64,000 nucleotides of DNA from Streptomyces sp. NBC_00083 (GCF_026343295.1 NZ_JAPELY010000003.1:930001-994000); one strand, 5' to 3'. Shown: positions 24,581 to 33,675, counted from the first letter of the stretch. The notes: a model not told the origin generated them from the letters alone. Numbers and translations are program-made.

Positions 24581-26119
24581 TCAGACGAGGTCCATCGCGG
24601 CGACCTCGTCGGGGCTGCCGTAGCTGACCGGCCCCTGGAAGCGCCGCCGGGCGGTGGCGAACCACCAGACGGTGGCGATGAGCAGCACCGCGCCGAGCGC
24701 GATCGGCGCGTAGTTGAACGAGTCCGCGGTGATGGGGGAGACCTGCGGCAGCATGAACAGGATGCTGCTGAGCACGATCCACACCACGGCCACCGCCGCG
24801 ACCGGCCTGCCGTAGCGGCCCAGGTTCCACGGGCCGGGCTGGAAGTCGTTCAGGCGCAGCCGCAGGAAGATGGGCACGCCGTACGCCAGGTACAGGCCGA
24901 CCACGTTGACGCTGACGATGGCGGTGAACGCCGTGTGCGACCACCAGCCCGGGATGATCAGCACGAGCGCGCAGGCGGCGGCGAGCCATACGGCCTTCAC
25001 GGGCGTGCGCGTGCGCAGCGACACCGAGTGCCACAGGCGGGAGCCGGGCATCGCGCCGTCCCGCGAGAAGGCGAAGATCTGGCGGGTGTTGCTGGTCATG
25101 TTGGCCAGACCGCAGAACAGCATGGCGCCGATGACGATCAGCAGGAGCAGCTTGGCCATGCCGAGGCCCAGCGCGTCCACGAGGATCTGCACCGGAGGCG
25201 CCGACGCGGCGATCTCGCCGGCGTAGTCGCGGATGGAGTACACCAGGGCGAGCATGAGGACGAGGCCGGCGAGAGCGGAGTAGAGGATCGCCCGCATGAT
25301 GCCCTTGGGCGTGTTGACGGTGGCCTTCACCGTCTCCTCCGACATGTGGAAGCTGCCGTCGAAGCCCGTGAACGTCCAGCTGGTGACGAGCAGGCCGAGC
25401 ATCGCGGCGTAGAACCCGTTGCTGAAGCCGGTGCTGTTGACGAAGTGCGTGGCGAACGAGACGGGCTGGTGCGAGCTGGGCTTCACGGCCAGCGCCACGA
25501 CGATCACCACCATGCCGACGAGCAGCCACCACACGGAGATCCGGTTGACCACGGCGACCAGCTGCACGGTGTAGGTGTTGGCGAGCGCCTGGAGCAGCAG
25601 GATCGCCGTCGCGATGCCGACCGTCTGCTGGGGTGTCCCCTCGTACGAGGGCCACTGCATGGAGATGAACGCCTGGATGAAGGTGGCGGCGGCGTAGTTG
25701 GTGGCGGCGGTGCCGCCCACCTGGCCGACGAAGTTGAGCCATCCCGTGTACCAGGACCAGGCGCCGCGGTGCCGCTTGGCGAGCTTGCCGGCCGAGAAGT
25801 ACAGGGCCCCGCTCGTGGGGTACGCGGAGGCGATCTCGCCCATCGCCGCGCCCACGAACAGCACCATGACGGAGACGCCGATCCAGCCGAAGACGAGAAT
25901 CCTCGGGCCGCCCGCTCCCATTCCGAAGCCAAATGCGGAGAATATGCCGGAAATAATGTTGATGATGGTGAAGGATATGGCGAAATTGTCGAAGGCGTGG
26001 AATCTACGGGTCAGTTTCCGTGGATATCCCATCGCGTGCAGTGTGGCATCGTCGTCGAGGGTGGACGACGACGGAACGGGCCGGCTCGACGGACGAGCGG
26101 GGGACATGCGCTCGGACAC
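24581..26119 (-). CDS. APC-superfamily amino acid/amine permease
   Basis: This 512-residue inner-membrane transporter has about twelve helices. The first helix region shows AFDNFAISFTIINIISGIFSAFG and the GAGGP unwound-helix motif of APC proteins. Further on is SGALYFSAGKLAKRHRG, and the conserved FTGFDGSFHMSEET (near 265-280) is typical of GABA/choline/amino acid permeases of the BAT1/ACT type. GTG at 26119 follows GAGGAAAGG. The substrate is probably a small amine or amino acid such as GABA. The gene stands alone, with no catabolic enzyme next to it. Confidence 0.9.
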   Translation of the reverse strand: MSERMSPARPSSRPVPSSSTLDDDATLHAMGYPRKLTRRFHAFDNFAISFTIINIISGIFSAFGFGMGAGGPRILVFGWIGVSVMVLFVGAAMGEIASAYPTSGALYFSAGKLAKRHRGAWSWYTGWLNFVGQVGGTAATNYAAATFIQAFISMQWPSYEGTPQQTVGIATAILLLQALANTYTVQLVAVVNRISVWWLLVGMVVIVVALAVKPSSHQPVSFATHFVNSTGFSNGFYAAMLGLLVTSWTFTGFDGSFHMSEETVKATVNTPKGIMRAILYSALAGLVLMLALVYSIRDYAGEIAASAPPVQILVDALGLGMAKLLLLIVIGAMLFCGLANMTSNTRQIFAFSRDGAMPGSRLWHSVSLRTRTPVKAVWLAAACALVLIIPGWWSHTAFTAIVSVNVVGLYLAYGVPIFLRLRLNDFQPGPWNLGRYGRPVAAVAVVWIVLSSILFMLPQVSPITADSFNYAPIALGAVLLIATVWWFATARRRFQGPVSYGSPDEVAAMDLV

Positions 26120-26188
26120 AGGAGCAACCTTTCCTCGGGAATGAAAAGACGCGTGGTCTCGCGGGCGGGACGTGCACGCCGGCCGTGA

Positions 26189-27145
26189 TCAGGTCGGCGC
26201 GGGGGTCGGGAGGCCGCAGGACCTCCTGGCCCGGGTGAGCTGCTCCCCGGGCTCGCCGAACATGCTCCACGGCATGCGTGAGGCGTAGGGGCCCATGGCC
26301 GTAAGGACTTCCCGTGCCTCGAATTCGCGCTTCGCCATGAACAGCGCGTGCGCCAGATACGCCAGGTCGAGGACGGGTGTGAACCGGTAACTGGCCGCAT
26401 GGGGAAACCAGTTGTGGTAAATGCCCAAGGTGGTGGTGGCCCATTGCGGCTGCTGCCAGGTCTCGTTGGCGAGCAGCGCGTTCGGGTCGTAGTCCTCCAC
26501 GAGTGCGACCAGCGGCAGCAGACGCAGCGCCGACGTCGCCGGCGCCCGGTGGCTGAGGAAGGAGGCGACGTCCCAGCGGGCGCTCGCGGAACCGCCGTAG
26601 CGGGTGAAGAAGCAGGCGAGGAAGCGGTGATGGGCCTCGCGGTGCCAGGGGTCGAGCCGCAGTACGTGCGCGAACATCTGCCAGGGCCCGGCCGGCGCGG
26701 TCAGCAGCCCCCGGGGCGCGGCGTCACGGGGTCCGTCGATGCGGGCGAGGGCCAGTTGGGCCGCCCACGGGGTGGGATCGTTGGGCAGCAGCCGGGCCGC
26801 CCGGACACAGGCCGCCTGCGCTATGCGCAGCAGTGCGTCGGAGCGTGCGTCGCCGGCGTCGGCCGTGCGCAGCGCGCGGATCATCGCCACGCGCGCCGCC
26901 AACAGGGCTGCCTCCGGGCCGGGTTCCTCGGCGAGCCAGCGCTCCGCGAGGTCCGAGTCGGCCGCCTCCGAGGCGAGCACGAGGGAGCGGTGGGCCCTCA
27001 ACTCGTAGTCCCCACGCGTCTCTTGGAGCACGTTGTGGGCGCCCAGGTAGCGCCCGGCCCGCACATCCGTGCACGCCCGCGCCAGCTCGCGATCGTCGGC
27101 CGCCGGATGCCACACGTAGTGTCCCTCGAACGAGCCGGCAGCCAC
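26189..27145 (-). CDS. Conserved TPR-like helical repeat protein
   Basis: This 318-residue soluble protein is almost entirely alpha-helical, with regular Ala/Leu-rich helix pairs (for example WLAEEPGPEAALLAARVAMI and RLLPNDPTPWAAQLALARI) suggesting a TPR-like solenoid. Tryptophans and histidines are frequent in the second half (RLDPWHREAHHRFLACFFTRYGG). GTG at 27145 follows GGGGGAGG. Such proteins bind other proteins. I know of similar uncharacterised streptomycete proteins but no assigned role. The gene is divergent from the ricin-domain protein. Confidence 0.75.
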   Translation of the reverse strand: MAAGSFEGHYVWHPAADDRELARACTDVRAGRYLGAHNVLQETRGDYELRAHRSLVLASEAADSDLAERWLAEEPGPEAALLAARVAMIRALRTADAGDARSDALLRIAQAACVRAARLLPNDPTPWAAQLALARIDGPRDAAPRGLLTAPAGPWQMFAHVLRLDPWHREAHHRFLACFFTRYGGSASARWDVASFLSHRAPATSALRLLPLVALVEDYDPNALLANETWQQPQWATTTLGIYHNWFPHAASYRFTPVLDLAYLAHALFMAKREFEAREVLTAMGPYASRMPWSMFGEPGEQLTRARRSCGLPTPAPT

Positions 27146-27642
27146 GATCCTCCCCCTGTGTCCCCGCGGACGACACCCCGCGCCCTACGAATCCCAGCCA
27201 TAGGGAATTGAGCCGGAGCCCGAGCCTGTACGCAGGTTCACCGACAGCGACCCACACCTTACTCATCCTTTAGGCCCATCGAAACTCGTCGCCCGGAATA
27301 TCTGGTTCCGTGCCCTTTGGTGATGTCGGGCGCAGCTCATAAAGTCATTGACTTCGAGTCGATTTTCGGCCACACATTCCCGCTCGTGGCTCGACAGCGC
27401 CCGTATTCGGCATATTCGGCACGGCGGTCCGCACGTCCCTCCCGCGTCCTCGGCGGGCACGCCGCGCCGGGGTGCGGGCCCTCCTGGCGCGGCGACAAAA
27501 GTCCAAGTCCGGCCGACGGTTGTCCGTGGACGCCGCCCGGCACGGTGCACAGACTGCGCAGCACGCGGGCGTCCTCCTCGCCGGCGCGCCGTTCCCCGCT
27601 CCCACATCCGTGGGCCGTCACAGCGTCACAGAAGGAGCGCCC
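27146..27642. other. 497-bp divergent intergenic region with palindrome and short direct repeat
   Basis: No gene is supported here. The central part (27180-27420) has noticeably lower GC than the flanks. It carries a 6+1+6 palindrome AAGTCA-T-TGACTT at 27342-27354, which includes a possible -35 TTGACT, and an overlapping GACT-TCG-AGTC. It also has a head-to-tail duplication TATTCGGCA at 27404-27412 and 27413-27421. These are candidate regulatory sites for the secreted ricin-domain protein. One GTTCACC heptamer at 27236 lacks a good second repeat. Confidence 0.5.
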
Positions 27643-29850
27643 GTGTCCTCCCCCACCTTCAGAGCAGTCGCCGCGGCCGTCGGAGCCGCGGCCCTGGCCC
27701 TGGCCGCCGCGGTGGCTCCGCCCGCCGCGGCCGCGCCCCCGGCCGCGACGTACACCATCGGCGTCGGATCGCCCGTGCCGTACACCCACCCCACGGACAC
27801 GCCCGCCTCGGCCTACACCGACAAGGACGGCACCTTCTACTTCCAGCAGTCGGCCGCCCTGTACGGGGCGAAGGACCCCCGGTACTGGGACTTCTTCACC
27901 GGCACCGACATGGACAGCGCCTCCCGGTCGAGCGCCGTCAGCGACGCGGTGAACCCCGCCAACCCCTCCGACAAGAACAACGACACGACCTGGCGCTGCA
28001 ACAACAGCCCCACCGGTGTCGAGGCGAGCAATGCCGTCGGCAACGCGGGGTACTCGCAGAAGAACTACTGCGACCTCTCCGGAATGTGGGTCGACCCGGA
28101 CACCGGCGACTGGTACGGGCTCGTCCACAACGAGTTCACCCCGGCGCCGTTCTCCGACGGCATCCACTTCGACGCGATCGACTACGCGGTCTCGAAGGAC
28201 CAGGGCCGCACCTGGACCATCAAGGACCACGCCATCACCTCGCCGTACAGCACCAAGCGCGGCGACACCACGCAGTTCCCGAACGAGACGTACTCCTACG
28301 GGGACGGCGACCAGCGGCTCTTCGTCGACACGGCGTCGGGCTACTTCTACGTCTACTACGGCTCGCGCATCGTCGCGAAGGGCGGGAACTGGCAGGACAG
28401 CCTCGCGCACGTCGCCCGCGCCCCCATCTCTTCGAAGATGGCGCGCGGTTCCTGGCAGAAGTGGTACGACGGGCACTGGTCGCAGCCGGGCGTGGGCGGC
28501 CTGGAGAGCAACATGGTGCCGGTCGACGCCGCCGGCTCCACCGGGTACACACCGGTCGCGGGCGACTACGACCCGGCCCACGCCGGCACGGTGGCCCAGC
28601 AGATCGCGGCGGGTCAACTGCCTCCCAAATCACCGCTGTTCGTCATGAACATCACCTACAACGCCTACCTGGGCCTCTACATCGGAGAGCCCGAGGCGGT
28701 GAACGGAACGGCGCCGCAGCGCATCTACGCCACCGACGACCTCACGAGCCAGAAGTGGCACCTGCTGGGTGACACCGGCGGTTACACCAACAACTCGTGG
28801 TACCGCTGGTTCCTCGACGGCGCCAACCGCACCAACTCCACCATCGTCGGCAAGACCTTCAGGTCGTACTGCTCCATCGAATGCCACGGCGGCTCCGACG
28901 GTGAGTACGTGGACATCACGGTGGACACCTCCGCGCCCGCCGCGCCCCCGGTCGACGTCACCAAGAGCTACCGCATCGGCAGCGGCGACGGCCGGGTCCT
29001 CGCGCAGGCCGCCGACGGGGCATCGGTCACCTCCCTCGCGGCGCCCACCGGGTCCGCCGGGGAGTCCTGGGTGTTCACCGCCGACGGCGACGGCTCGTAC
29101 CGCATCGCTGCCGCGGCCGGCGGCAAGCTCCTCGGCGTCCCCGCCACCTCCAAGGCCGGGCGGGCCTGGGGCGCGAAGCCCGTGCTGGCCGCCGCAGGGG
29201 CGGGCGGCCCCACGGTGGGACAGCAGTGGTTCGTCGTGCCCGTCGCATCCACCGGCTCCTACCGGCTGGTGAACCGCTACAGCGGGCTCGTGCTCGGCCT
29301 GTCCGCGAAGGCCGGCCGGCCCGCCGAGACCACCCCCACCCGGAGCTGGAGCGACACCACGGGCAGCGCGGTCGGCGGCGCGCGCACCGCCGCCGAGCAG
29401 ACGCTCGCGCTCACCGCCACCGGCCCGGCCACCGGCGGGTCCCCCGACGGCACCCACACCCTCACGGCCTCGGGCAAGGCCCTCGACGACCCGGGCCACT
29501 CGACGGAGCAGGGGACCCAGCTGATCACCTGGAGCCCGAACGCGGGCGCCAACCAGAACTGGGTCCTCACCCGGCAGCCCGACGGCAGCTACCAGCTCGT
29601 CAACGGCGAGTCGAAGCTCTGCGCCGATGTGACCGCGAGCTCACGCTCCGCCGGAGCCGCGGTGATCCAGTGGGCCTGCACCGGAGGCGCCAACCAGCAC
29701 TGGACGGTGACCGCCACGGCCGACGGCCGCTACACCATCGCGTCGAAGGTCAGCGGGCTGCTCCTCACGACCGCCTCGACGGGCGACGGAGCACTGGTCA
29801 CCCAGCAGCCCGACACGGGCTCCGCGCTGCAGCGCTGGACCCTCGGCTGA
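27643..29850 (+). CDS. Secreted two-domain protein: Asp-box beta-propeller-like domain plus ricin-type lectin
   Basis: This 735-residue exported protein has a signal peptide to about residue 31 (VAPPAAAAPPAA). The first domain (about 35-425) contains VSKDQGRTWTIKDHA, an Asp-box of the sialidase type, plus many aromatic turns (DPDTGDWYGLVHNEF, TASGYFYVYYGSR). This suggests a beta-propeller glycosidase or polysaccharide-binding module. From about residue 440 there are ricin B-type repeats; the clear C-terminal trefoil shows QNWVLT, QHWTVT and QRWTLG. GTG follows GAAGGAG. It probably acts on extracellular glycan. No catalytic acid/base pair could be assigned. Confidence 0.85.
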   Translation: MSSPTFRAVAAAVGAAALALAAAVAPPAAAAPPAATYTIGVGSPVPYTHPTDTPASAYTDKDGTFYFQQSAALYGAKDPRYWDFFTGTDMDSASRSSAVSDAVNPANPSDKNNDTTWRCNNSPTGVEASNAVGNAGYSQKNYCDLSGMWVDPDTGDWYGLVHNEFTPAPFSDGIHFDAIDYAVSKDQGRTWTIKDHAITSPYSTKRGDTTQFPNETYSYGDGDQRLFVDTASGYFYVYYGSRIVAKGGNWQDSLAHVARAPISSKMARGSWQKWYDGHWSQPGVGGLESNMVPVDAAGSTGYTPVAGDYDPAHAGTVAQQIAAGQLPPKSPLFVMNITYNAYLGLYIGEPEAVNGTAPQRIYATDDLTSQKWHLLGDTGGYTNNSWYRWFLDGANRTNSTIVGKTFRSYCSIECHGGSDGEYVDITVDTSAPAAPPVDVTKSYRIGSGDGRVLAQAADGASVTSLAAPTGSAGESWVFTADGDGSYRIAAAAGGKLLGVPATSKAGRAWGAKPVLAAAGAGGPTVGQQWFVVPVASTGSYRLVNRYSGLVLGLSAKAGRPAETTPTRSWSDTTGSAVGGARTAAEQTLALTATGPATGGSPDGTHTLTASGKALDDPGHSTEQGTQLITWSPNAGANQNWVLTRQPDGSYQLVNGESKLCADVTASSRSAGAAVIQWACTGGANQHWTVTATADGRYTIASKVSGLLLTTASTGDGALVTQQPDTGSALQRWTLG

Positions 29851-29862
29851 GGCCCCGGGGCC

Positions 29863-29892
29863 CGGCCGCCGCGCGGAGCGCCGCTGCGGCCG
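29863..29892 (+). terminator. Possible terminator after the ricin-domain gene
   Basis: CGGCCGC (29863-29869) pairs with GCGGCCG (29886-29892), 13 bases after the stop codon, with GC-rich internal pairing. Moderate strength. Confidence 0.4.
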
Positions 29893-29934
29893 GACCCCAC
29901 CCTCCCACCCGGCGTTTCCCTCAAGGTGGACCGC

Positions 29935-29965
29935 TTGAACGATCAAAAGTCGCGCGGGTTAGCAT
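29935..29965 (+). promoter_or_regulatory. Candidate vegetative promoter of the GAPDH gene
   Basis: TTGAAC (29935-29940) and TAGCAT (29960-29965) match the TTGACN/TAGNNT pattern with a 19-base spacer, slightly long; TTAGCA one base earlier gives 18. The TTGA-ACGA-TCAA inverted repeat overlaps the -35. The AT-rich patch stands out from its surroundings and lies 32 bases before the start codon. Confidence 0.4.
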
Positions 29966-29996
29966 ATGAGCGCCGCCTAGCTCGAAAGATGAACCC

Positions 29997-31442
29997 GTGA
30001 CTGTCAATGACGACTCGTTCACCAACTGGAAAAACCGCGAGGAAATCGCGGAGTCGATGATCCCCATCATCGGGAAGCTGCACCGGGAGCGGGACGTCAC
30101 GATCCTGCTGCACAGCCGCTCCTTGGTGAACAAGTCGGTGGTCAGCCTCCTGAAGACCCACCGATTCGCCCGGCAGATAGCCGGGGAGGAGCTCTCGGTC
30201 ACCGAGACGCTGCCCTTCCTCCAGGCGCTGACCACCCTCGATCTCGGCCCCTCCCAGATCGACATCGGCATGCTCGCCGCCACCTACAAGGCGGACGACC
30301 GCGGCCTCTCGGTCGAGGAGTTCACCGCCGACGCCGTCATCGGCGCGACCGGCGACAACAAGATCGAGCGCCGCGAGGGCCGCGACGTCGTCCTGTACGG
30401 CTTCGGCCGCATCGGCCGCCTCGTCGCCCGGCTGCTGATCGAGAAGGCCGGCTCGGGCAACGGCCTGCGGCTGCGCGCCATCGTCGTGCGGGGCGGCGGC
30501 GATGCCGACCTCGTCAAGCGGGCCTCGCTGCTGCGGCGCGACTCCATCCACGGCCAGTTCCAGGGCACCATCACGGTGGACGAGGCGACGAACACGATCG
30601 TCGCCAACGGCAACACCATCAAGGTGATCTACGCGAACGACCCGTCCGAGGTCGACTACACGGCGTACGGCATCAAGGACGCCATCCTCATCGACAACAC
30701 GGGCAAGTGGCGCGACCGCGAGGGCCTGTCGAACCACCTGCGCCCCGGCATCGACAAGGTCGTCCTGACGGCCCCCGGCAAGGGCGACGTCCCCAACATC
30801 GTCCACGGCGTCAACCACGACACCATCAAGCCGGACGAGCAGATCCTGTCCTGCGCCTCCTGCACCACCAACGCGATCGTCCCGCCGCTGAAGGCGATGG
30901 CCGACGAGTACGGCGTGCTGCGCGGCCACGTGGAGACCGTCCACTCGTTCACCAACGACCAGAACCTCCTGGACAACTACCACAAGGCCGACCGCCGTGG
31001 CCGCTCCGCGCCGCTGAACATGGTCATCACCGAGACCGGTGCCGCCTCGGCCGTCGCCAAGGCGCTGCCCGACCTCAAGGCGCCGATCACCGGCAGCTCG
31101 ATCCGGGTGCCCGTGCCGGACGTGTCGATCGCCATCCTGAGCCTGCGCCTGGGCCGCGAGACCACCCGCGAAGAGGTCCTCGACCACCTCCGCGACGTGT
31201 CGCTGCACTCGCCGCTGAAGCGCCAGATCGACTTCACGACCGCGCCCGACGCCGTCTCCATGGACTTCGTCGGCTCGCGCCACTCCTCGATCGTCGACGC
31301 AGGCGCCACCAAGGTCGACGGCGACAACGCGATCCTCTACCTCTGGTACGACAACGAGTTCGGCTACTCCTGCCAGGTCATCCGCGTCGTCCAGCACGTC
31401 TCCGGCGTCGAGTACCCGACCTACCCGGTGCCGGCGCTCTGA
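29997..31442 (+). CDS. gap: Glyceraldehyde-3-phosphate dehydrogenase, long form
   Basis: This 481-residue enzyme has a normal GAPDH body preceded by about 125 extra residues. The dinucleotide site GFGRIGR is at 135-141, the catalytic motif SCASCTTN at 285-292 (Cys289), and the end has LWYDNEFGYSCQV as in all GAPDHs. The N-terminal extension is helical and charged (NWKNREEIAESMIPIIGKLHRERD) and has no catalytic motif. It oxidises glyceraldehyde-3-phosphate with NAD(P) in glycolysis or gluconeogenesis. Long-form GAPDHs occur in actinobacteria alongside the standard enzyme, so this may be a paralogue. GTG start, GAAAG upstream. No other glycolytic gene is near. Confidence 0.92.
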   Translation: MTVNDDSFTNWKNREEIAESMIPIIGKLHRERDVTILLHSRSLVNKSVVSLLKTHRFARQIAGEELSVTETLPFLQALTTLDLGPSQIDIGMLAATYKADDRGLSVEEFTADAVIGATGDNKIERREGRDVVLYGFGRIGRLVARLLIEKAGSGNGLRLRAIVVRGGGDADLVKRASLLRRDSIHGQFQGTITVDEATNTIVANGNTIKVIYANDPSEVDYTAYGIKDAILIDNTGKWRDREGLSNHLRPGIDKVVLTAPGKGDVPNIVHGVNHDTIKPDEQILSCASCTTNAIVPPLKAMADEYGVLRGHVETVHSFTNDQNLLDNYHKADRRGRSAPLNMVITETGAASAVAKALPDLKAPITGSSIRVPVPDVSIAILSLRLGRETTREEVLDHLRDVSLHSPLKRQIDFTTAPDAVSMDFVGSRHSSIVDAGATKVDGDNAILYLWYDNEFGYSCQVIRVVQHVSGVEYPTYPVPAL

Positions 31443-31467
31443 CCTGAGCGGCCCACCGGCCCGAAGA

Positions 31468-31495
31468 GCAACCGGATGCGACGGCATCCGGTTGC
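31468..31495 (+). terminator. Terminator after the GAPDH gene
   Basis: GCAACCGGATG-CGACGG-CATCCGGTTGC is an 11-bp perfect stem with a 6-base loop, beginning 25 bases after the stop codon and followed by a short pyrimidine stretch. Confidence 0.75.
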
Positions 31496-31591
31496 CCTTC
31501 CGTCGTACCGGCCGGTCCGGCGGGCCCGCTCGCCCGATGCCGCCTATCGTGAAGAGCACAAGATCCGAAGCGGCGTCGCGCGGGCAGGTGC

Positions 31592-32824
31592 ATGGTGAAC
31601 GGGTCCGGCATCCACTACGAGGCGGTGTTCCGGGCCCTGCCCGCCCCGGTGGCCCTGCTCACCACCGACCTCGTCTACGCCGACGTCAACGTCGCCTTCA
31701 CCGCGCTGACGGGCCGGTCGCGCGAACAGCTCGTCGGCAAGTACATCTTCGACGTCTTCCCCGACAACCCCGGCGACGCGGACGCGAGCGGGATGCGCAA
31801 CCTCGAAGCGTCGCTGCGCCGGGTGGCGGCCACCGGTGAGCGCGACACCATGGCGCTGCAGCGCTACGACGTGGAGGACCCCACAGGCTCCGGGGTGTGG
31901 GAGGAGCGGTACTGGAGCCCCGTCAACACCCCCGTGCTGGGGCCCGGCGGCGAGGTGGCCCTGATCCTGCACCGGGTGGAGGAGGTCACCGAGCTGATCC
32001 GCGGCCGGGCCGCCGCGGCGGGCGGGGACCGGGCCAGGGTCCTGGAGGCCGAGCTGTACAGCAGGGCGCGTGAGCTGCAGGAAGTGAACGAGCGGCTGCG
32101 CCAGTCGCACGCGAGGGAACACGAGGTCGCCCTGTCGTTGCAGGCCGCGATGCTGCCCGCGCCCGTTCCCCTGGGGCGGCGCAACGCCGCCGTGCGCTAC
32201 CGGCCGGCCGTCGGCGCCCTGAACGTGTGCGGCGACTGGTACGACCTGGCCGAACTGCCCGACGACCGGCTCGCCGTCGCCGTCGGTGACGTGGTCGGGC
32301 ACGGGCTCGCCGCCGCCGGGGTCATGGGGCAGCTGCGGAGCGCCCTGAGCGCGGCCTCCCGGGTGGCGCAGGGGCCGGGCCGCGCCCTCGACGTGCTCGG
32401 CCTGTACGCGCGCTCGGTGGAGGGCGCCGAGTCGAGCACCGCGTTCCTGGCCGTCGTGGACTGGGCCGACCGGACCGTCGCGTACAGCAGTGCGGGCCAT
32501 CCGCCCGCGGCGCTCGTGCATCCGGACGCGACGGTGGAGTTCCTCGACGGGGCGACCGACCCTCCGCTCGGGGCCCGCCCCGAACATGTCGACCGGCCGC
32601 AGGCCACGGCCGCCTTCACGGCGGGGGCGAGTCTCGTCCTCTACACCGACGGGCTCGTCGAACGCCGCGACGAGGACATCGAGACCAGCCTCCAGCGGCT
32701 CGCCGGCTCGCTCACCCGCCATCACGGCGCGGGTCCGGAGCTCCTCGCCGACGCCGTGCTCGCCGACCTGCTCCCGACCGGGGGCGCCACCGACGACACG
32801 GCCCTGATCGTCATCGGCCTCTGA
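31592..32824 (+). CDS. PAS-domain SpoIIE/PP2C-type serine phosphatase
   Basis: This 410-residue cytoplasmic protein has an N-terminal PAS domain (about 8-125; YEAVFRALPAPVALLTTDL then VFPDNPGD) and a short coiled coil (ARELQEVNERLRQSHARE). The PP2C-like SpoIIE domain (about 200-410) shows metal sites CGDWYD, VGDVVGHG and DDTALIV, plus SSAGHPPA. Such proteins dephosphorylate anti-anti-sigma (STAS) proteins in partner-switching pathways; streptomycetes have many. The PAS domain would supply a sensory input. A STAS protein (56370) and a HATPase protein (45814) are in the window but not adjacent. ATG with a weak GCAGG upstream. Confidence 0.92.
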   Translation: MVNGSGIHYEAVFRALPAPVALLTTDLVYADVNVAFTALTGRSREQLVGKYIFDVFPDNPGDADASGMRNLEASLRRVAATGERDTMALQRYDVEDPTGSGVWEERYWSPVNTPVLGPGGEVALILHRVEEVTELIRGRAAAAGGDRARVLEAELYSRARELQEVNERLRQSHAREHEVALSLQAAMLPAPVPLGRRNAAVRYRPAVGALNVCGDWYDLAELPDDRLAVAVGDVVGHGLAAAGVMGQLRSALSAASRVAQGPGRALDVLGLYARSVEGAESSTAFLAVVDWADRTVAYSSAGHPPAALVHPDATVEFLDGATDPPLGARPEHVDRPQATAAFTAGASLVLYTDGLVERRDEDIETSLQRLAGSLTRHHGAGPELLADAVLADLLPTGGATDDTALIVIGL

Positions 32825-32850
32825 CCGGCCGTGGGCCCCTCACCTCGCGC

Positions 32851-32898
32851 GCGCCCCGGGGACCGTGCCGCTCAGTGGCGGTCGGGTCCCCGGGGCGC
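32851..32898. terminator. Bidirectional terminator between convergent genes
   Basis: GCGCCCCGGGGACC (32851-32864) and GGTCCCCGGGGCGC (32885-32898) form a 14-bp perfect stem. The 20-base loop itself holds a small CCGC/GCGG stem. It lies between the SpoIIE phosphatase gene and the small membrane protein gene that face each other. Confidence 0.75.
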
Positions 32899-32936
32899 CT
32901 CTTGTGCGACGGATGGAGTGCATCCGCTCCGGGCCG

Positions 32937-33092
32937 TTACCAGTAGTGCCGCCGTCCACCGACCGCGTGACCCACGGCTCCCAGGATCCACAGGATGACG
33001 CCCAGGACGACGAGGATGACGCCGATGGTCCACAGGATGGATATGCCGGCCACGAAGCCGACAACCAGCAGGATGACTCCGAGGACGATCAT
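32937..33092 (-). CDS. Small hydrophobic membrane protein (DUF6131-like)
   Basis: This 51-residue protein starts MIVLGVILLVVGFVAG. It has two closely spaced membrane helices separated by a short turn (ISILWTIG) and a conserved basic end GHAVGGRRHYW. ATG at 33092 follows GGAGG at 5 bases. Proteins of this type are abundant in streptomycetes and mycobacteria, often among stress-induced genes. Their function is unknown. Confidence 0.8.
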   Translation of the reverse strand: MIVLGVILLVVGFVAGISILWTIGVILVVLGVILWILGAVGHAVGGRRHYW

Positions 33093-33215
33093 GATGTCCT
33101 CCGCTCTCGTGGAAGGGTTCCCGCTCTTGTACCAGAGTAGGTCCGTGTGGCCGATCGGGGACCTTTCCCGCACGAGATGGGCCTTCCCGGGGCCCCGGGG
33201 GCCGGGCGGGGCCGT

Positions 33216-33608
33216 CTAGGCGTTGGTCAGGCGGAGCTGGACGTCGACCTCCTGGTCGCCGGCCGACGTGCCCGCGGCCTCCACCGTGAAGGCGGCGGCC
33301 AGCGTCTTGCGCAGCCGGTCCACCGCCACCGGGCCGCCCTGGAGGTCGGCGGTGACGGGTCCCGCGAGGAGCACCCCCGCCACCTCGCCGGGGGCGTGGT
33401 CGACGCAGAAGCTGCCGGTCCAGGCCGCGGGCTGCGGGCTCTCGTCGCGATGGGGCACGACGCCTTCGCGGTCGGAGGTGAAGTGCGAGCCGAGGACCTC
33501 GAAGACGGCGTCGGCGTCGGCCGCGGAGCACTCGCCGAGCATGACGTGCACCAGGTCGGGGGAGTCGGCTCCGTTGTCGGGGGCGGCCGGGGAAGATGTG
33601 TCGTTCAC
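33216..33608 (-). CDS. Conserved hypothetical protein
   Basis: This 130-residue soluble acidic protein starts MNDTSSPAAPDNGADSP. It has an unstructured first 18 residues, then an alpha/beta pattern with VHVMLGECSAADADAVFEVLG and GSFCVDHAPGEVAGVLLAGPV. No catalytic or binding motif stands out. GTG at 33608 follows GGAG. It is 67 bases downstream of the VOC gene on the same strand and may share its transcript. Confidence 0.75.
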   Translation of the reverse strand: MNDTSSPAAPDNGADSPDLVHVMLGECSAADADAVFEVLGSHFTSDREGVVPHRDESPQPAAWTGSFCVDHAPGEVAGVLLAGPVTADLQGGPVAVDRLRKTLAAAFTVEAAGTSAGDQEVDVQLRLTNA

Positions 33609-33675
33609 GCTGTTCTCCGTGCTCGTTGATGTCCGGGTTCCGGCCTTCCGGTGGTCCGGGCCGGCGGATGTGGGC

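Noticed and set aside
24320..26188. 622-codon + strand open frame opposite the APC permease
   Set aside because: It is antisense to a clear 12-helix permease. Its translation is His/Gln/Asp/Arg-rich without domains, as expected for a high-GC shadow frame.
27236..27242. GTTCACC heptamer as a PHO box
   Set aside because: PhoP sites need at least two 11-bp repeats. The following units (GCGACCC, CTTACTC) match too poorly.
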